From Ypsolopha sequella (Eukaryota; Arthropoda; Insecta; Lepidoptera; Ypsolophidae), in NCBI GenBank assembly GCA_934047225.1, contig OW203998.1, positions 15,701,280 through 15,765,279 of the forward strand: 64,000 nucleotides of DNA, read 5' to 3'. The notes beneath the pieces are model-generated. The model worked only from the letters and a program-made list of their open reading frames with translations, did not search any database and had not been told where the DNA came from. Position 1 is the stretch's first letter. Each line of letters opens with the position of its first letter. Shown here in pieces: positions 32,301 to 41,886 of the stretch. Position numbers and translations under genes: made by a program.

Positions 32301-33180
32301 AACTCCAACAAAACCTTGGCAACATCTTTTTATGGATCTCTATTCTACTGGAGGAACCACCTTCCTAACAATTATTGACAACTTTTCGAAATATGCTCAG
32401 GCAGTCCATTTGTCTGCAAGCAGCAGTGTCCACATAGCTGAAGCTCTCATTAAAGTCTTCTCAGTTTTAGGTCTACCTCTCAAAATCACTACAGACTCTG
32501 ATACTAAATTTGATAACGAAATGATTAAGGAAATATGCGCTATGCATAATATTCATTTACACTTCACAACCCCATATAACCCCAACTCTAACTCCCCAGT
32601 GGAGAGATTCCATTCCACAATAGCAGAAATCATAAGAATACAACGGATGACCAATAATGACGACCCCATCACCGTTATTATGTCATACGCTGTTATTGCT
32701 TATAACAATGCAATTCATTCCGTTACAGGATATACCCCTCATGAGTTATTATTTGGTCACACAGCATCCAGGAACCCGCTAGAAATTTACTACCCTCGAG
32801 AATTTTATCAAAATTATGTGTTAAATCATAGAAAAAATGCAGAAGGAGTACAGGAATGCGTAGCAGCACACATGTCTAAAAATAAAGAGCAAGTAATTTC
32901 CAAACGAAACCAGCAAGCGGAGGAGATATCCTTCAAAGTTGGAGAGACTGTCTACAAGCAAGTAGCAAAGACAGCCAGAAACGACAAGACAAAACCCGTT
33001 TTCAAAGGTCCGTATAAAATCATTCAACTTCACCCAAATAACATTGCAGAAATTATAGGAACCCACCCCAATTCAAAATCTATTAGAGTACACTTCAAAC
33101 TCCTCAGAAGACCACACCTTGTTACAGGTTCTTCTTCGCAGGAACCCTCGTGTTCTACCTCACAGCAACAACCGCCGTAG
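29311..33180 (+). CDS. pol: Pol polyprotein (protease, RT, RNase H, integrase)
   Basis: The frame opens after a stop at 29308-29310, overlaps the gag end, lies in -1 to gag, and runs 1290 codons without a break. Numbering from a TTG at 29437: aspartic protease DTGAS at 3-7; reverse transcriptase with RLVIDYRRLN near 314 and catalytic YLDD at 413-416; RNase H with TTDAS (Asp 562), an IEKECLA motif and NADALSR; then an Asn/Asp-rich linker of about 100 residues; integrase zinc finger H898, H904, C934, C937; catalytic D967, D1020, E1056 (35-residue spacing); and a GPYKI chromatin-targeting-type C-terminal motif. All catalytic residues are present. The enzymes process Gag-Pol, copy the RNA and insert the DNA. 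The TTG is not a real start, because translation should arrive from gag. The last 53 nt overlap the env exon. Confidence 0.95.
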   Translation: MSGESTGFSYGRGDYRPQLVKLNYQDKDHLPYIDLPEFNGKFLIDTGASCSMISPEVIEGTIFEQFIQQEPFEVKTAHATSRHNYVVYLPLPPVFNSDINHKFLMFDFDPKYKGLIGLDLLKTLSTNIDLKNKLLRTATAEIPIRFDYQSKKIRIEPKCEKLVTLKTHYMDGTYTHDLHCWTKYLKTPAAIVKVENGKFITSIINNSDEKQVITNKFPFELEPHVESEYHEINYTQVTPEIDKELCDNLQRLRTNHMNEEERREITRLCYQYRELFYSENIPLTFTHAVKHQLRLKDDNPVFVRSYRQPPKQKQEIQKQVNNLLKQGIIRDSISPWSCPVHIVPKKPDASGKVKWRLVIDYRRLNDRTIEDKYPLPNINDILDKIGRAQYFTTLDLASGYHQVEMHEDDIEKTAFTTERGHYEFLRMPFGLKNAPSTFQRLMDHILRGIDYAFTYLDDVIIVSTSLQEHMDKIKQVFERFKTHNLKIQLDKSEFLQKQVNFLGHELTDDGLKPNQDKIKAVLNFPIPKTQKEIKAFLGLVGYYRKFIKDFAKLTKPMTLCLKKNAKVNHSPEFIECFNKCKEILTNAPILQYPDFDRPFILTTDASDVAIGAVLSQGIPGSDKPVAFASRTLSDTETRYSTIEKECLAIVWAVKYFRPYLYGRKFTIYTDHQPLTFPMKGMKDVSNKIERWRLQISAYKYDIIYKKGRQNTNADALSRVKIFHNSIDSLAVNLDDNEDDEIINRIFQNVQRNENDGTLTNNQDNNDNIERNRTQNENIPMSLTGDIPISQNDNESDSMSTVTIDPNELVSTNHTQADNENNGIPIIPDAIDRQLKQFHIRSTPGSTYRVEVRSTQSRTVIKDVFIPINNTEKEIVQFLKEHTIPDRVFHCFFYEENLYYAFSRVYTTIFNDRGPKLIRCSSRVILVENKSEQQELIKKYHEGKTVHRGIQETHKQLHRTYHWPNMLLTIQTFINQCDTCLKAKYERNPLRPPLVVTETPTKPWQHLFMDLYSTGGTTFLTIIDNFSKYAQAVHLSASSSVHIAEALIKVFSVLGLPLKITTDSDTKFDNEMIKEICAMHNIHLHFTTPYNPNSNSPVERFHSTIAEIIRIQRMTNNDDPITVIMSYAVIAYNNAIHSVTGYTPHELLFGHTASRNPLEIYYPREFYQNYVLNHRKNAEGVQECVAAHMSKNKEQVISKRNQQAEEISFKVGETVYKQVAKTARNDKTKPVFKGPYKIIQLHPNNIAEIIGTHPNSKSIRVHFKLLRRPHLVTGSSSQEPSCSTSQQQPP
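29332..29338 (+). promoter_or_regulatory. Candidate gag-pol -1 frameshift site
   Basis: In the 58-nt overlap no textbook X XXY YYZ heptamer occurs. The best candidate is T TTT CCT, where the P-site Phe tRNA can re-pair fully after slipping back one base but the A-site pairing is poor. No strong downstream stem is evident by eye. Low confidence. Confidence 0.3.
33119..33127 (+). promoter_or_regulatory. Predicted env splice acceptor
   Basis: TTGTTACAG ends at 33127, inside the end of pol. Two later AGs (TTCTTCGCAG at 33141 and CTACCTCACAG at 33165) have good pyrimidine tracts but give the wrong phase with the 28188 donor. Confidence 0.55.
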
Positions 33181-34835
33181 ACATAATTCCCATAAAAAAT
33201 ACAAATGGAATCCTTCTCCTGAAACAAGGGCAAATCCTGAAAGAAATTAGTTCACATAATCTTGCTTGCGTTTACAATGTTACCCTTCTATATGAAACAT
33301 TAACCAGGCTGATTAGCATTTACGTTTCTACTAAAAATAATGATCAGAACATGTATTTTGAAACATATAAATATCAAATTGAACACTCTCTTAAATTAGC
33401 AGATCAAAAGTTAACCACTCTTTCACCTCGAAAAAGAGTGAAACGAGGATTAATAAATGGCTTAGGATCTATAGTAAAAACCATTACGGGTAACCTAGAC
33501 AATAGCGATGCCATTAATTTTGAAAACAAAATAGCTAAAATTCAGAATCAGATTTCCGTATTAAAAAACTCTGAAAAAAATACATTATCTTTGGCTCATT
33601 CAACTATTCAAGAATTTACTAAGGACATTTCAAAAATAAATGAAAACCACAAACAGCTGGTAGGTGTTTTAATAAATTCCACCAGGAATTCTGACGTAGT
33701 TAATAATCATTTATTTTTTTTAGATATGTACGTTAAGATAGATTTTAGCATTCAAATACTTTTAGATAAGCTTTCTACATTGGAAAATGCGTTGACATTT
33801 TCCCAATTAGGAATTTTGCACCCTAGTATTATAAGTCCGAATAATCTTATTTCAGAAATAAGTAAATTGCAAGATAGTTATACATTTAACCCAGCGGCGG
33901 AACTTAACTTACAAAATATACATATTATACAAAGATCTATAGTTGTGAAAGCTTATAGCACTGAAAACTCGATAACTTTTATTTTGGTAATCCCTTCCGT
34001 AGAACCAAATAGGTATGATTTTATTCACCTTTATTCCATCCCTGACAAAAATAACCTTACAATTATTCCGAAATCCAAATTCCTTGTACTTGGAAGCGAA
34101 GAGTACGCCTATCTGGAGCAGCGCTGCCGATCTATCACGGACAACCTACAGCTTTGCAATCAACTCGAGACCAGGCACCTGGAAGAATCCGAGGATTGTG
34201 TCATCAGTCTGATTCAGCACAGAAACCCGAACTGTACTTGGGCCCGGATGCATATTGGTAACGGAAAAATCCAGAGACTTTCTGAAAATAGTTGGCTAGT
34301 TTTAACACCGTGGGAAGAGGTAGCAAAAACAAGATGTGGAGCAAAATCCGAGTACAGTACAATACGAGGAACACACATCATTAACACGACACATGATTGT
34401 GACGTCACCATCCTGAACAGAACCTTGGGATCACACACTAGGACTACAATAATCAACGAAGTAATTCCACTACCACATGAAAGCAGAAGAATAGAGAACA
34501 ACATACAGTTTAACATCAAATTAGATGAAATTCAACTAGACAATTTACATGAACTAATAACAAAAGCAGAAAAAGTAGAAATCGAAGACAAAGAAATTGA
34601 TTGGCCTTACATCATGGCAACCCCCAGTTGGCCTACACTCTTCTTATATACATTGGTAACAGCAGCAGTAGCCTGGAAGATGTACCAGTGGAAGACAAAA
34701 ACTTCACCACCCCCGAAGAAAGGAAACGAGGACGTTTCTGGAAGCCGCCGAGTGCGCCTTCATCTTAAGGAGGGAAGAGTTAGCAGTGCCAGCGCCTCGC
34801 AACCCGCCGACGCAGCACTGCACGTGTTGCCCTGA
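33128..34835 (+). CDS. env: Envelope glycoprotein, baculovirus F-like (main exon)
   Basis: The frame opens at 33087 after a TAG and has no ATG near its start, so it needs splicing. The acceptor TTGTTACAG ending at 33127 is the only nearby AG in phase with the leader ATG at 28177. The first codons after it are strongly hydrophobic, as in a signal peptide. Numbering from 33150: a furin-type site (RKRVKR) ends at residue 99, followed at once by a Gly-rich GLINGLGSI fusion-peptide-like start. A short F2-like and long F1-like division results, as in baculovirus F and errantivirus Env. Cysteines cluster at about 325-430. A transmembrane segment lies at about 494-509, followed by a basic then Ser/Ala-rich tail. 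The stop at 34833-34835 lies inside the 3' LTR. No lesion seen. The role would be membrane fusion and cell-to-cell spread, by family. Confidence 0.9.
34767..34777 (+). promoter_or_regulatory. Polypurine tract
   Basis: AAGGAGGGAAG immediately precedes the 3' LTR. It would prime plus-strand DNA synthesis. It also lies within the env coding frame. Confidence 0.88.
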
Positions 34836-34999
34836 TACCTAGAAATCACTGTTACACATAATTAGTCAGAATTGTTTACCGTTTTAATACTTGTTAAATT
34901 AAGTTAGTCTTGTACCAGCCTTCTTAACTAAATTACATATTTGTTTAATAAATAAATTATCTTTTTAAAAACCTTTTTCCCATTCGCCTACACGTAAAT
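34778..34999 (+). repeat. 3' LTR
   Basis: 222 bp, identical by eye to the 5' LTR. AATAAA at 34947-34952. Its first 58 bases also encode the last 19 residues of env and its stop. Confidence 0.95.
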
Positions 35000-35003
35000 C
35001 TAC
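35000..35003. repeat. Right 4-bp target site duplication CTAC (provirus)
   Basis: Matches 27749-27752. Confidence 0.88.
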
Positions 35004-35132
35004 CCTAGAGTGAAAATTTCCTATACAAACTTTTTTTTTTCAAAGTGATATTTTAATTTTTTAATATTTTTTTTATTGTTGTTCTTGACCAATTATTTGC
35101 TTTTCCAGCAAAAAGTTCTGTGCACGCCACTG
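35004..35132. mobile_element. Right arm of the hAT-type MITE
   Basis: Begins with the remainder of the loop (CCTAGAGTGAAAATTTCC). It then runs from AACTTTTTTTTTTTCAAAG to AAGTTCTGTGCACGCCACTG, the inverse of 27642-27747 with few differences (for example CAAATAATTGG against CAAACAATTGG). Confidence 0.88.
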
Positions 35133-35140
35133 CTGAATGG
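35133..35140. repeat. Right 8-bp target site duplication CTGAATGG (hAT)
   Basis: Exact copy of 27634-27641. Confidence 0.9.
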
Positions 35141-37199
35141 GATAGACAAACTTTAGCAGAAAAATAATGATTTAACCTCCTTGTTAGTTGGGCTGCTATG
35201 TATTATTTTTTAATGTAATACCATTTTTTACATTAATAAAACCTTCAGAGGTATTTGATATTAAAAACTCAGACATGGCTTATTGCTTAAATTCCCTTTG
35301 CCTTCCTTCTAACTGTACAACGTACTTTAATAGCAGAAAAAATATTTCAAAACATTATTTTGTTAATAAAACAATAACTTTTTGTTCTGTATTTGACACG
35401 TTCGTAAAAAATATAAATAAATTTTCGAGTTCATAATCAGGGTTTGACGATATGAGCGTATATAACTAAAATTATTGTTGAAGTATTGTGTGACACGCAT
35501 TTTATCTACGCTGTAGATAATAAATAACCCGTGTATATCTCTACTTAAATTGTCCCGCCTCTATGGGGTGGGCAGACTGCACGTCTGAAGCACTGACCAC
35601 AGCTGTGTTTTGTACAGATTACGCAAATGCATAACTATACGTGCAATATGCACACCTCTATATCCTGTACCATTTAGGACTAGATATACTTATAAGTTAG
35701 GATTCATCTAGTAGAGATTATGCTAGATTAAGACATTTGCTAATATTTTTAAAATGTAAGAATGTTGTTGTCTATTTTGTATAATTTGTACACAATAACG
35801 GTTTCTGTTACTTAAATGCTTTATAAATTATTATTAAAGAAAATTTATTTGTTTTTCATGTAGTTTACCATTTATAGGTATATGAATAAATATTTTTATG
35901 AAAACACTTTATTATAATTCATTCCAGATATATTTCGACTTCTTGTCGGCATCAGTGGAACTTAAGAATAAAATTTATTTAATATACTACAATAGTTAAA
36001 CGTCATAAAAAAGCACTATTTTATTATATTATATAAATTTTATTCTTAAAATGCTTTAGCTCAACACAACATGATTTTTTTAGTGGTCTGCAAAAATCTT
36101 CACCGTTTTACATGAAGTCCAAGACCAAAAAATCTTTATTTTATACAGAAATGACATAAAATTAAAAATTAGGAGATTTTAATATTTGTAATGGAATACT
36201 AACAAAGCTGACCAAAAGAGATATATCAACTAACTATTCCATAACACAAGCGCTTATTTACGTAGTAAAAAGATGTTTAACTAAACCCAAAGAAAAATAA
36301 GTATTATTCATCTTATCTCAACATGGACACCAGAGAATTAATCCCTGTTCATTCTTATAAGATCCTAATACAATTCTTATTAGTATAATTCACAAAGCAA
36401 CGTAGCAGAAAGGCTTGGTCTCTACGGCGGCGGCGTTCTCACAAACGCTACTTTGATTTTGTTGCAACTAGAATTAGACAACATTGTTTTTTTTTTTTAA
36501 GTAATTGTGTTAGCTTAACCTCCCTAAATAGTGGAAAAATATTCTGGTATGGTAAAAGTAATTGTGCTACAAATATTTTTAAGTGTTTATTGTGTATGTA
36601 TGTTCATAAAAATTTGAATTGCGTATTTCTTGTACAAGAAATACATTCCATTAAGAAATAAAATATTTTTCAGAAAAACTAGCATACGAGTGAAATAAAT
36701 TTGTTTTCATAAAATGATTCAGTGTAGAAGCAATTTTAAAGAGTTAAACCAAAGAAGGCTTTGGAAACACGCAGTTCTTTGACCCCCTCTTGGAATCTTT
36801 CCTACAATCAGAGCTTATGCATAAATTTGAATTTTCAATTAAGGATACTTTGAAGAAAACTTTATTAGACATAAAGAGAAACCTTTGGTCTCTAAAGACG
36901 AAATACGTATTAAAGGACAGAAAACCTATAGAGAAGAATTTTTCAAAATTTTTGATGGTCAATGAGTACGATCGAGTACGATCTGGCAGCGGAATATTTT
37001 TTTTTACAGACAAATATCAAATATTCCAAAGATTATGACAATTAAATACGAGTTCCTGTTAACAACCGACATATCTTAATGGGAGCGTAATGTCATTTTG
37101 CATATGGGGTGCGTCAGATTTGCATAAGACGTACGCTTAATCTATGTTGTCGGCACATTGTAGAATTGAGCATATCATGATCTGCCTAGGCATATCTTA
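35141..37199. other. No gene seen; small repeat fragment at 35910-35965
   Basis: AT-rich. TATATTTCGACTTCTTGTCGGCATCAGT near 35930 recurs in shortened form near 57912-57945, so it is a dispersed fragment. Overlapping frames at 36744-37038 on both strands are not recognisable. Confidence 0.4.
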
Positions 37200-37325
37200 T
37201 TCTGTTAAAACTAGGACGGTTGTCTCGCTCCACTCCGCTTCCCTCAGCTCCCCAACATGTAAACCTAACACACTCCTCCTCGCTCCGCTCGTCTTCGCTT
37301 CTATTTTTGACATTTTCGTAAAAGA
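37200..37325 (-). repeat. GAGCGAAGCG-rich dispersed repeat, copy 2
   Basis: Reverse of the unit at 151-265: CTCGCTCCACTCCGCTTCC, a CAACATGTAAACCTAACACAC spacer, CTCCTCGCTCCGCTCGTCTTCG and ATTTTTGACATTTTCG. Preceded by GTTAAAACTA as at 56050. Confidence 0.6.
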
Positions 37326-38858
37326 TTTTCGATTTCCTACTTTGTGATCTTCTCAATCCTACTATCTGCCCACGAAATCTACAAAAATGAAATTGAAATT
37401 GAAAAAAATATAAAACAAAGGATAATCGTTCCAAAGGAAATAAAAACACAATTCCACTCCATACATTTCGCAGTTCAGTCTAACGCCTGCACCCCAAAAC
37501 GCTTGAAAGGAACGTTCAAGAGATATCTTAAATGAGTTTCGTTATCTCGAAACGAAAGAAAATGGGATTAATAGTTAACAGAGATCGCTGCAGGCGCTAA
37601 ATATCCTCTCGAGATTGAACTCATAAGTAGGTGCAGATTAAAGTGAAGGTTGTATGTCTTTGTGAAAAAAGATGAGCACCAATTGGAGTCACGCGACTAA
37701 TATGATTAATTTTTTCAGAACTTTTGTTATGGAGCCAATTTTCTGTAGTGCTAAGAGATTTAAGAAGTTCTAGAATAACAAAGACTGGCACTTCATTTAA
37801 TACTTGCTAGATACACAGTGTCAAAATAATCCTGAATAAATTGAATATTGACTGTCTTTTGTTTGTTTCAGCATCAATTTTTTAAATTAAATTTATTATA
37901 TTTTCGATTCAATTTTCTACATTTTTTTTCGTAATCGTTTCGTAAAAGTAATTTTATCTTTAATTTTACGTTTGTTGATAAACCTTATAACGGACGAAAT
38001 CGTTTTTTTTTGAAGATACGAGTATTATAAATATGTAGTCAATTAATATTACTTTTTTAATTCATAAGAACAAAATGAAATTTTAAGGCAAATGGTATAA
38101 ATATTTCAAATTACGAACAAATAAGAAATTCCTGTGTAAGGCTATCAGATCTCGAGTTAACTACCCTCAAGCGGTGTTAAGACACCAGTAATTAACAGGT
38201 GCGTAAACGATTAAGCTGCCTTTTCTTCTTTCTTGATAAATTGTTTTATACCGCTTACTTTGAAGCCAAAGCACGTGTCATAAACAGTTACTGGAGCGTT
38301 CCATAAAGGTTTTATTAGAATTATTTTCGAAAACATTTGAACAATTTTTAACAAGTAAAATGAATTTTCATTTTCTTCCTCCTTCTTTGCCATATTATTC
38401 CTAATTTTGGTTTTTTCTTTCCTGATTTTGTACAGGTACAAAAATTATTAAAATTTTACTAAAACTTATCGATTTTTCCGGGGGTAAGAGGTACTTTCGT
38501 TTTATTGTTTCTTGAACTTTATTAACCTTGAAAAGGAATAAACAAAGAGTAAAATCCTCACATGACTGTATTTTTTGGCAAGCCGGATTTAGACTTATGC
38601 GTAGCACAAAGCGTCATACGTTTGACATTGAATGATTAAACGTTTATTTATGTAAAAGTTGAAGGAATAAGCTCTCCTTACAAAGATCTTTTGCAAAAGA
38701 TGCGTTAGGTTAATTTTATTGCGTTTTCATACAACAATTGCTCTGTAAAGCGTAGACAGGATCAAAAAAGGAATAAATTTCAAATCTTTCAGTGTCTAAT
38801 TAATACCAACCAAACATTTTTTAACGTCATTATTACATTCGTCGGAAAAAAGGTAGTA
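37326..38858. other. AT-rich sequence without recognisable gene
   Basis: No supported exon or repeat. Confidence 0.45.
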
Positions 38859-39212
38859 CAGTACCCTCTCGCTAATCCGCCACCAAAAAGTCCGGACTAC
38901 CGGTGGGTTACCGAAAACGGCGGATTATAATGTACAGGAACATCAAATTGAGGAAAACAACAAAAAAACATAGTAATTTTGTATTAGTCCTTATGAAAGT
39001 AAATACATATGTACATTTGTATTAAAATTTAAAAATGAACTGACACATTAACTGATTACTCAGGTTTTGAAAAATACTGCTCTAATTTGGCTTGTTTTTT
39101 ACCAGAATAAATCTTCGTAATAACATGATTACAGAGAGACATCGACTTGCAACAATGGGCGGATTATAGTAGTTGTTGGATTATCAAGCGGCGGACTAGC
39201 GAGAGAGTACTG
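38859..39212. mobile_element. pogo/Tigger-type MITE with TA duplication
   Basis: The left end CAGTACCCTCTCGCTAATCCGCC is mirrored by GGCGGACTAGCGAGAGAGTACTG. TA flanks both sides (38857-38858 and 39213-39214). Further GGCGGATTAT motifs inside repeat the subterminal sequence. 354 bp, no transposase frame. CAG ends, TA targets and CTCTCGCTAATCCGCC-like termini fit the pogo/Tigger group (recall). Confidence 0.8.
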
Positions 39213-39720
39213 TAAATTGAGAAAAATCTGGAGTGAATTTAGTAAATATATTTAGATGAGGTTCAATATAATCTTACAAACACATCCTTCAAAATCCATT
39301 TACGTACTACATTATCATAAAACGTCTGTTTCGTATTTATTTTTCTCATAAACAGAAAAGAAGATCAAATAGCCTTTGTCCTTTACTTATTCAAACAAAA
39401 TTACATATGCCAGTTCTCGATCGCCATCGTTGCCCGAAATTTTACGCGCCAGAGATACTATCATGAATATAAATCTATCGTAAAGGACACCCACGAAGGC
39501 GGTGAATAAGTTGGACTTCGTCTTTGGACCCAGTCTTTTGAAAGTGCTGTTTGAAAGTGTCATTATCTCGTGTAGTGCAATACGGGTTGATGACACAGTA
39601 GAAAGCTAACCTGATACTCGCCAAATTTTTTTACCTGCAATATCAGTTATTCACTCATTTGCTCAAATAGATACCTTTGGTAAAGTTTAATACGATACGC
39701 TACTTGGTGTTTTTTTCTGC
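39213..39720. other. No feature seen
   Basis: AT-rich with a GC-richer piece at 39410-39560 that holds a 69-codon minus-strand frame without recognisable motif. Confidence 0.4.
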
Positions 39721-39721
39721 T

Positions 39722-39905
39722 TACCAAATCCAATCTTTCAGCCAATATTTGTCTAATGCTGCGCATAGAACACGCCACATTTTTTCATCTTCGGCCATCC
39801 TCATCCAGCACTACTGGCAATCTGTTTAAATTGTCGGTCTAGCTGACGGGCGTTCTACCCCACGTGTGCCACTTCATGACCTCCGCTGGAGGACTTTATT
39901 CCCCC
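39722..39905 (-). pseudogene. LINE ORF2 C-terminal remnant
   Basis: Read on the minus strand, GATGAGGATGGCCGAAGATG begins a stretch translating as MAEDEKMWRVL, then ALDKYWLKDW. This resembles the C-terminal AEDR..WR.L...Y...W end of lepidopteran LINE endonuclease/RT proteins. Upstream (39790-39900) the frame is broken. It is a degenerate fragment with no 3' tail recognised. Confidence 0.4.
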
Positions 39906-41830
39906 ATCATCGGTTGTCAGTTCTTTGGCACTTTTGTTGCTTGCAATTTTTAGTTGCTTGCGCACTTTTTTTTTTTCTTTTTTTGTTAATAAATAAGATA
40001 TTTCAAGTTTCATATCATATTGAATTCTTAAATATACGTTGCTGTTTTTTTAAATGATGGTAGTTTTTCGAGAAAATTTGCAGTTTTTTGTTAAATAAAT
40101 TATTTTAATCGATTTTTCACGATCATAACCATTTTTGTTAATAATTATTAAGTATACATTTGGATGTTTTTATCCAAAAATTATTAAATATATTTGAACA
40201 CAGATTACAACATTAACAAAACTACAATTATGTTATTATTTGAAAAATTTTATAATGTAAAAAAGAACTTATTATAAAATTATTTATTTTTGCATGACGC
40301 AGTTTAAATAATTCTTTATTACTTCTACTTTAACTTCCTTACGGGAATATATCCAATTACCAGAAACCCTTTACAATATATTTAGAAGAGGCCAAAACAA
40401 ACCGAGTCCAATGGGTAGCACCACAGTTCGGGGCAGTGAGTTTACGGTATAGCTCACTTTGCATTCTTTGTTCAGTTTCCTTTATGGTCGGTTTATGGGC
40501 AAGGTCCTTTTGCATTAAGTCTCACTACTCGTAGACGTTGGGTGTCGGGTAGACGCGCCACTATGACTATAATAGACTACAGAATAGTTGCAGTACATCA
40601 CTCTCAATACCGAATGTAATATCGAGTTGATTGTACGTAACAACATATGTCTATACTTTGTACCAGTGACTACCGCTAGCAACTTCACTACACCTATAAG
40701 TTGATAGTGGCCAATTTCTAGACGGGAAGGCCATTCTCCTCTTCGTAGTCTCGCTCTCATTTAAATTCTTTAATAGCTTTGACATACTTTCTTTAAGCGT
40801 TGACGGCCATTTGCTAACTTTATCAATGATCTAACACAATATAGGTGACATTTAGAGTTGACACGTTTCATGTATATTGACGTTTGTTAATTTTACTAGA
40901 CTAAACATAAACCTTTCAGAAACTGGTATAATAACATGAATAACTGAATTCCTCTACCATTTCAATCTCATTCTACAAAAAAAAAAAGCTGTATCCATAG
41001 TCAATGCCAACTTAACAACTATGTACGAGTAAGCCAGTGATGCGATAGAATGCATCGTCGACGTCCGACGAAACCCGAACAATACACCCGTCGTCGTACA
41101 GTTTACAACTGGATTTAATTCGGACAGTGTTTTCATAAATATTTATATCTCGGCGGTTGCAGGCTGAAATATGCTCGCTGAAGGCAGTCTTCGAGCCGTG
41201 CAAGCGTGTGACAGCGGTTGGCTCCTTTTTCTACCTTTGTTCGGAGACTGTATCAATGGGAGAAAATATTTACTGAACTATTATATATTAACTATATATG
41301 TATATATATAAACATTTGCTCGCGACTTCATCCTCGTGGTCCTTTTAAAACTAGACCCATTGATCAAACAATAAACACATTGTAAAAGGTATCATGATTT
41401 AGATTCTGTTGCATCATTTAGCGGGAAAAAAATTGCTATACTGACACTTAATTCTTTTCAATATTTTTAAAATGAAGGCCCTGTATGTTCCTACATTATT
41501 TACTCCCAAGATAGGCAACAACATTAGTAAAAACCCAACCTATTCAGTAGTTTTTACGTGATTTGCGAGCATCCAGGAAGTTAATAAGGAATTATAAATA
41601 TATTTTTTACTTTTTGACGTGTCTCTGTCTAGTCTAAAGTGGCCCTAAGGAATCTACTTTTAACATTTTGTTACTTCTCTTGTACACACAAAACCTTATT
41701 TACAATTTTTTCGTAAGAACATGCTTTTAGCATTGAATCCATCCATATAACATACATTTTAGAGAAATGTAATAATAAATAATAATAATAATTTACTAGT
41801 AGTGGCCCAAAGTTTAAAATAAAAAATTGC
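39906..41830. other. No gene seen
   Basis: AT-rich with somewhat GC-richer parts at 40390-40760 and 41030-41230. Their frames of 60-81 codons are not recognisable. Not repeated elsewhere in the window, so possibly host single-copy DNA. Confidence 0.4.
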
Positions 41831-41886
41831 CATGTGCAAGTCGGACTCACACATAAAGGGTTTCGCATTTTGGAACCCTAAATACT
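41831..41886 (+). repeat. GGTTCCGT repeat fragment
   Basis: CATGTGCAAGTCGGACTCAC, then ATAAAGGGTTTCGC and GGAACCCTAAAT correspond to the start of the family seen at 58883-59436. Confidence 0.55.

Larger units (their letters stand above)
27753..34999 (+). mobile_element. Intact errantivirus-type endogenous retrovirus (Ty3/gypsy, TED-like)
   Basis: A 7247-bp provirus in the order LTR, primer binding site, gag, pol (protease, reverse transcriptase, RNase H, integrase), env, polypurine tract, LTR. The two LTRs read identical over 222 bp and all three frames are open from end to end, so the insertion is recent. Pol domain order, a 4-bp target duplication, tRNA-Ser priming and a baculovirus F-like env place it with insect errantiviruses. 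It inserted in the loop of a hAT MITE. Whether it is still active, or fixed in the population, cannot be told from one copy. Confidence 0.95.

Noticed and set aside
29437..33180. Pol starting at TTG 29437
   Set aside because: The frame is open to 29311, and the protease motif would begin two codons after this start. Errantivirus pol is made from a Gag-Pol fusion.
33128..33180. Env frame as a readthrough or fusion of pol
   Set aside because: Env lies in another frame than pol and overlaps only its last codons. No in-frame link.
33150..34835. Env starting at GTG 33150
   Set aside because: Not an ATG and lies within a hydrophobic leader. A spliced leader ATG explains the frame better.
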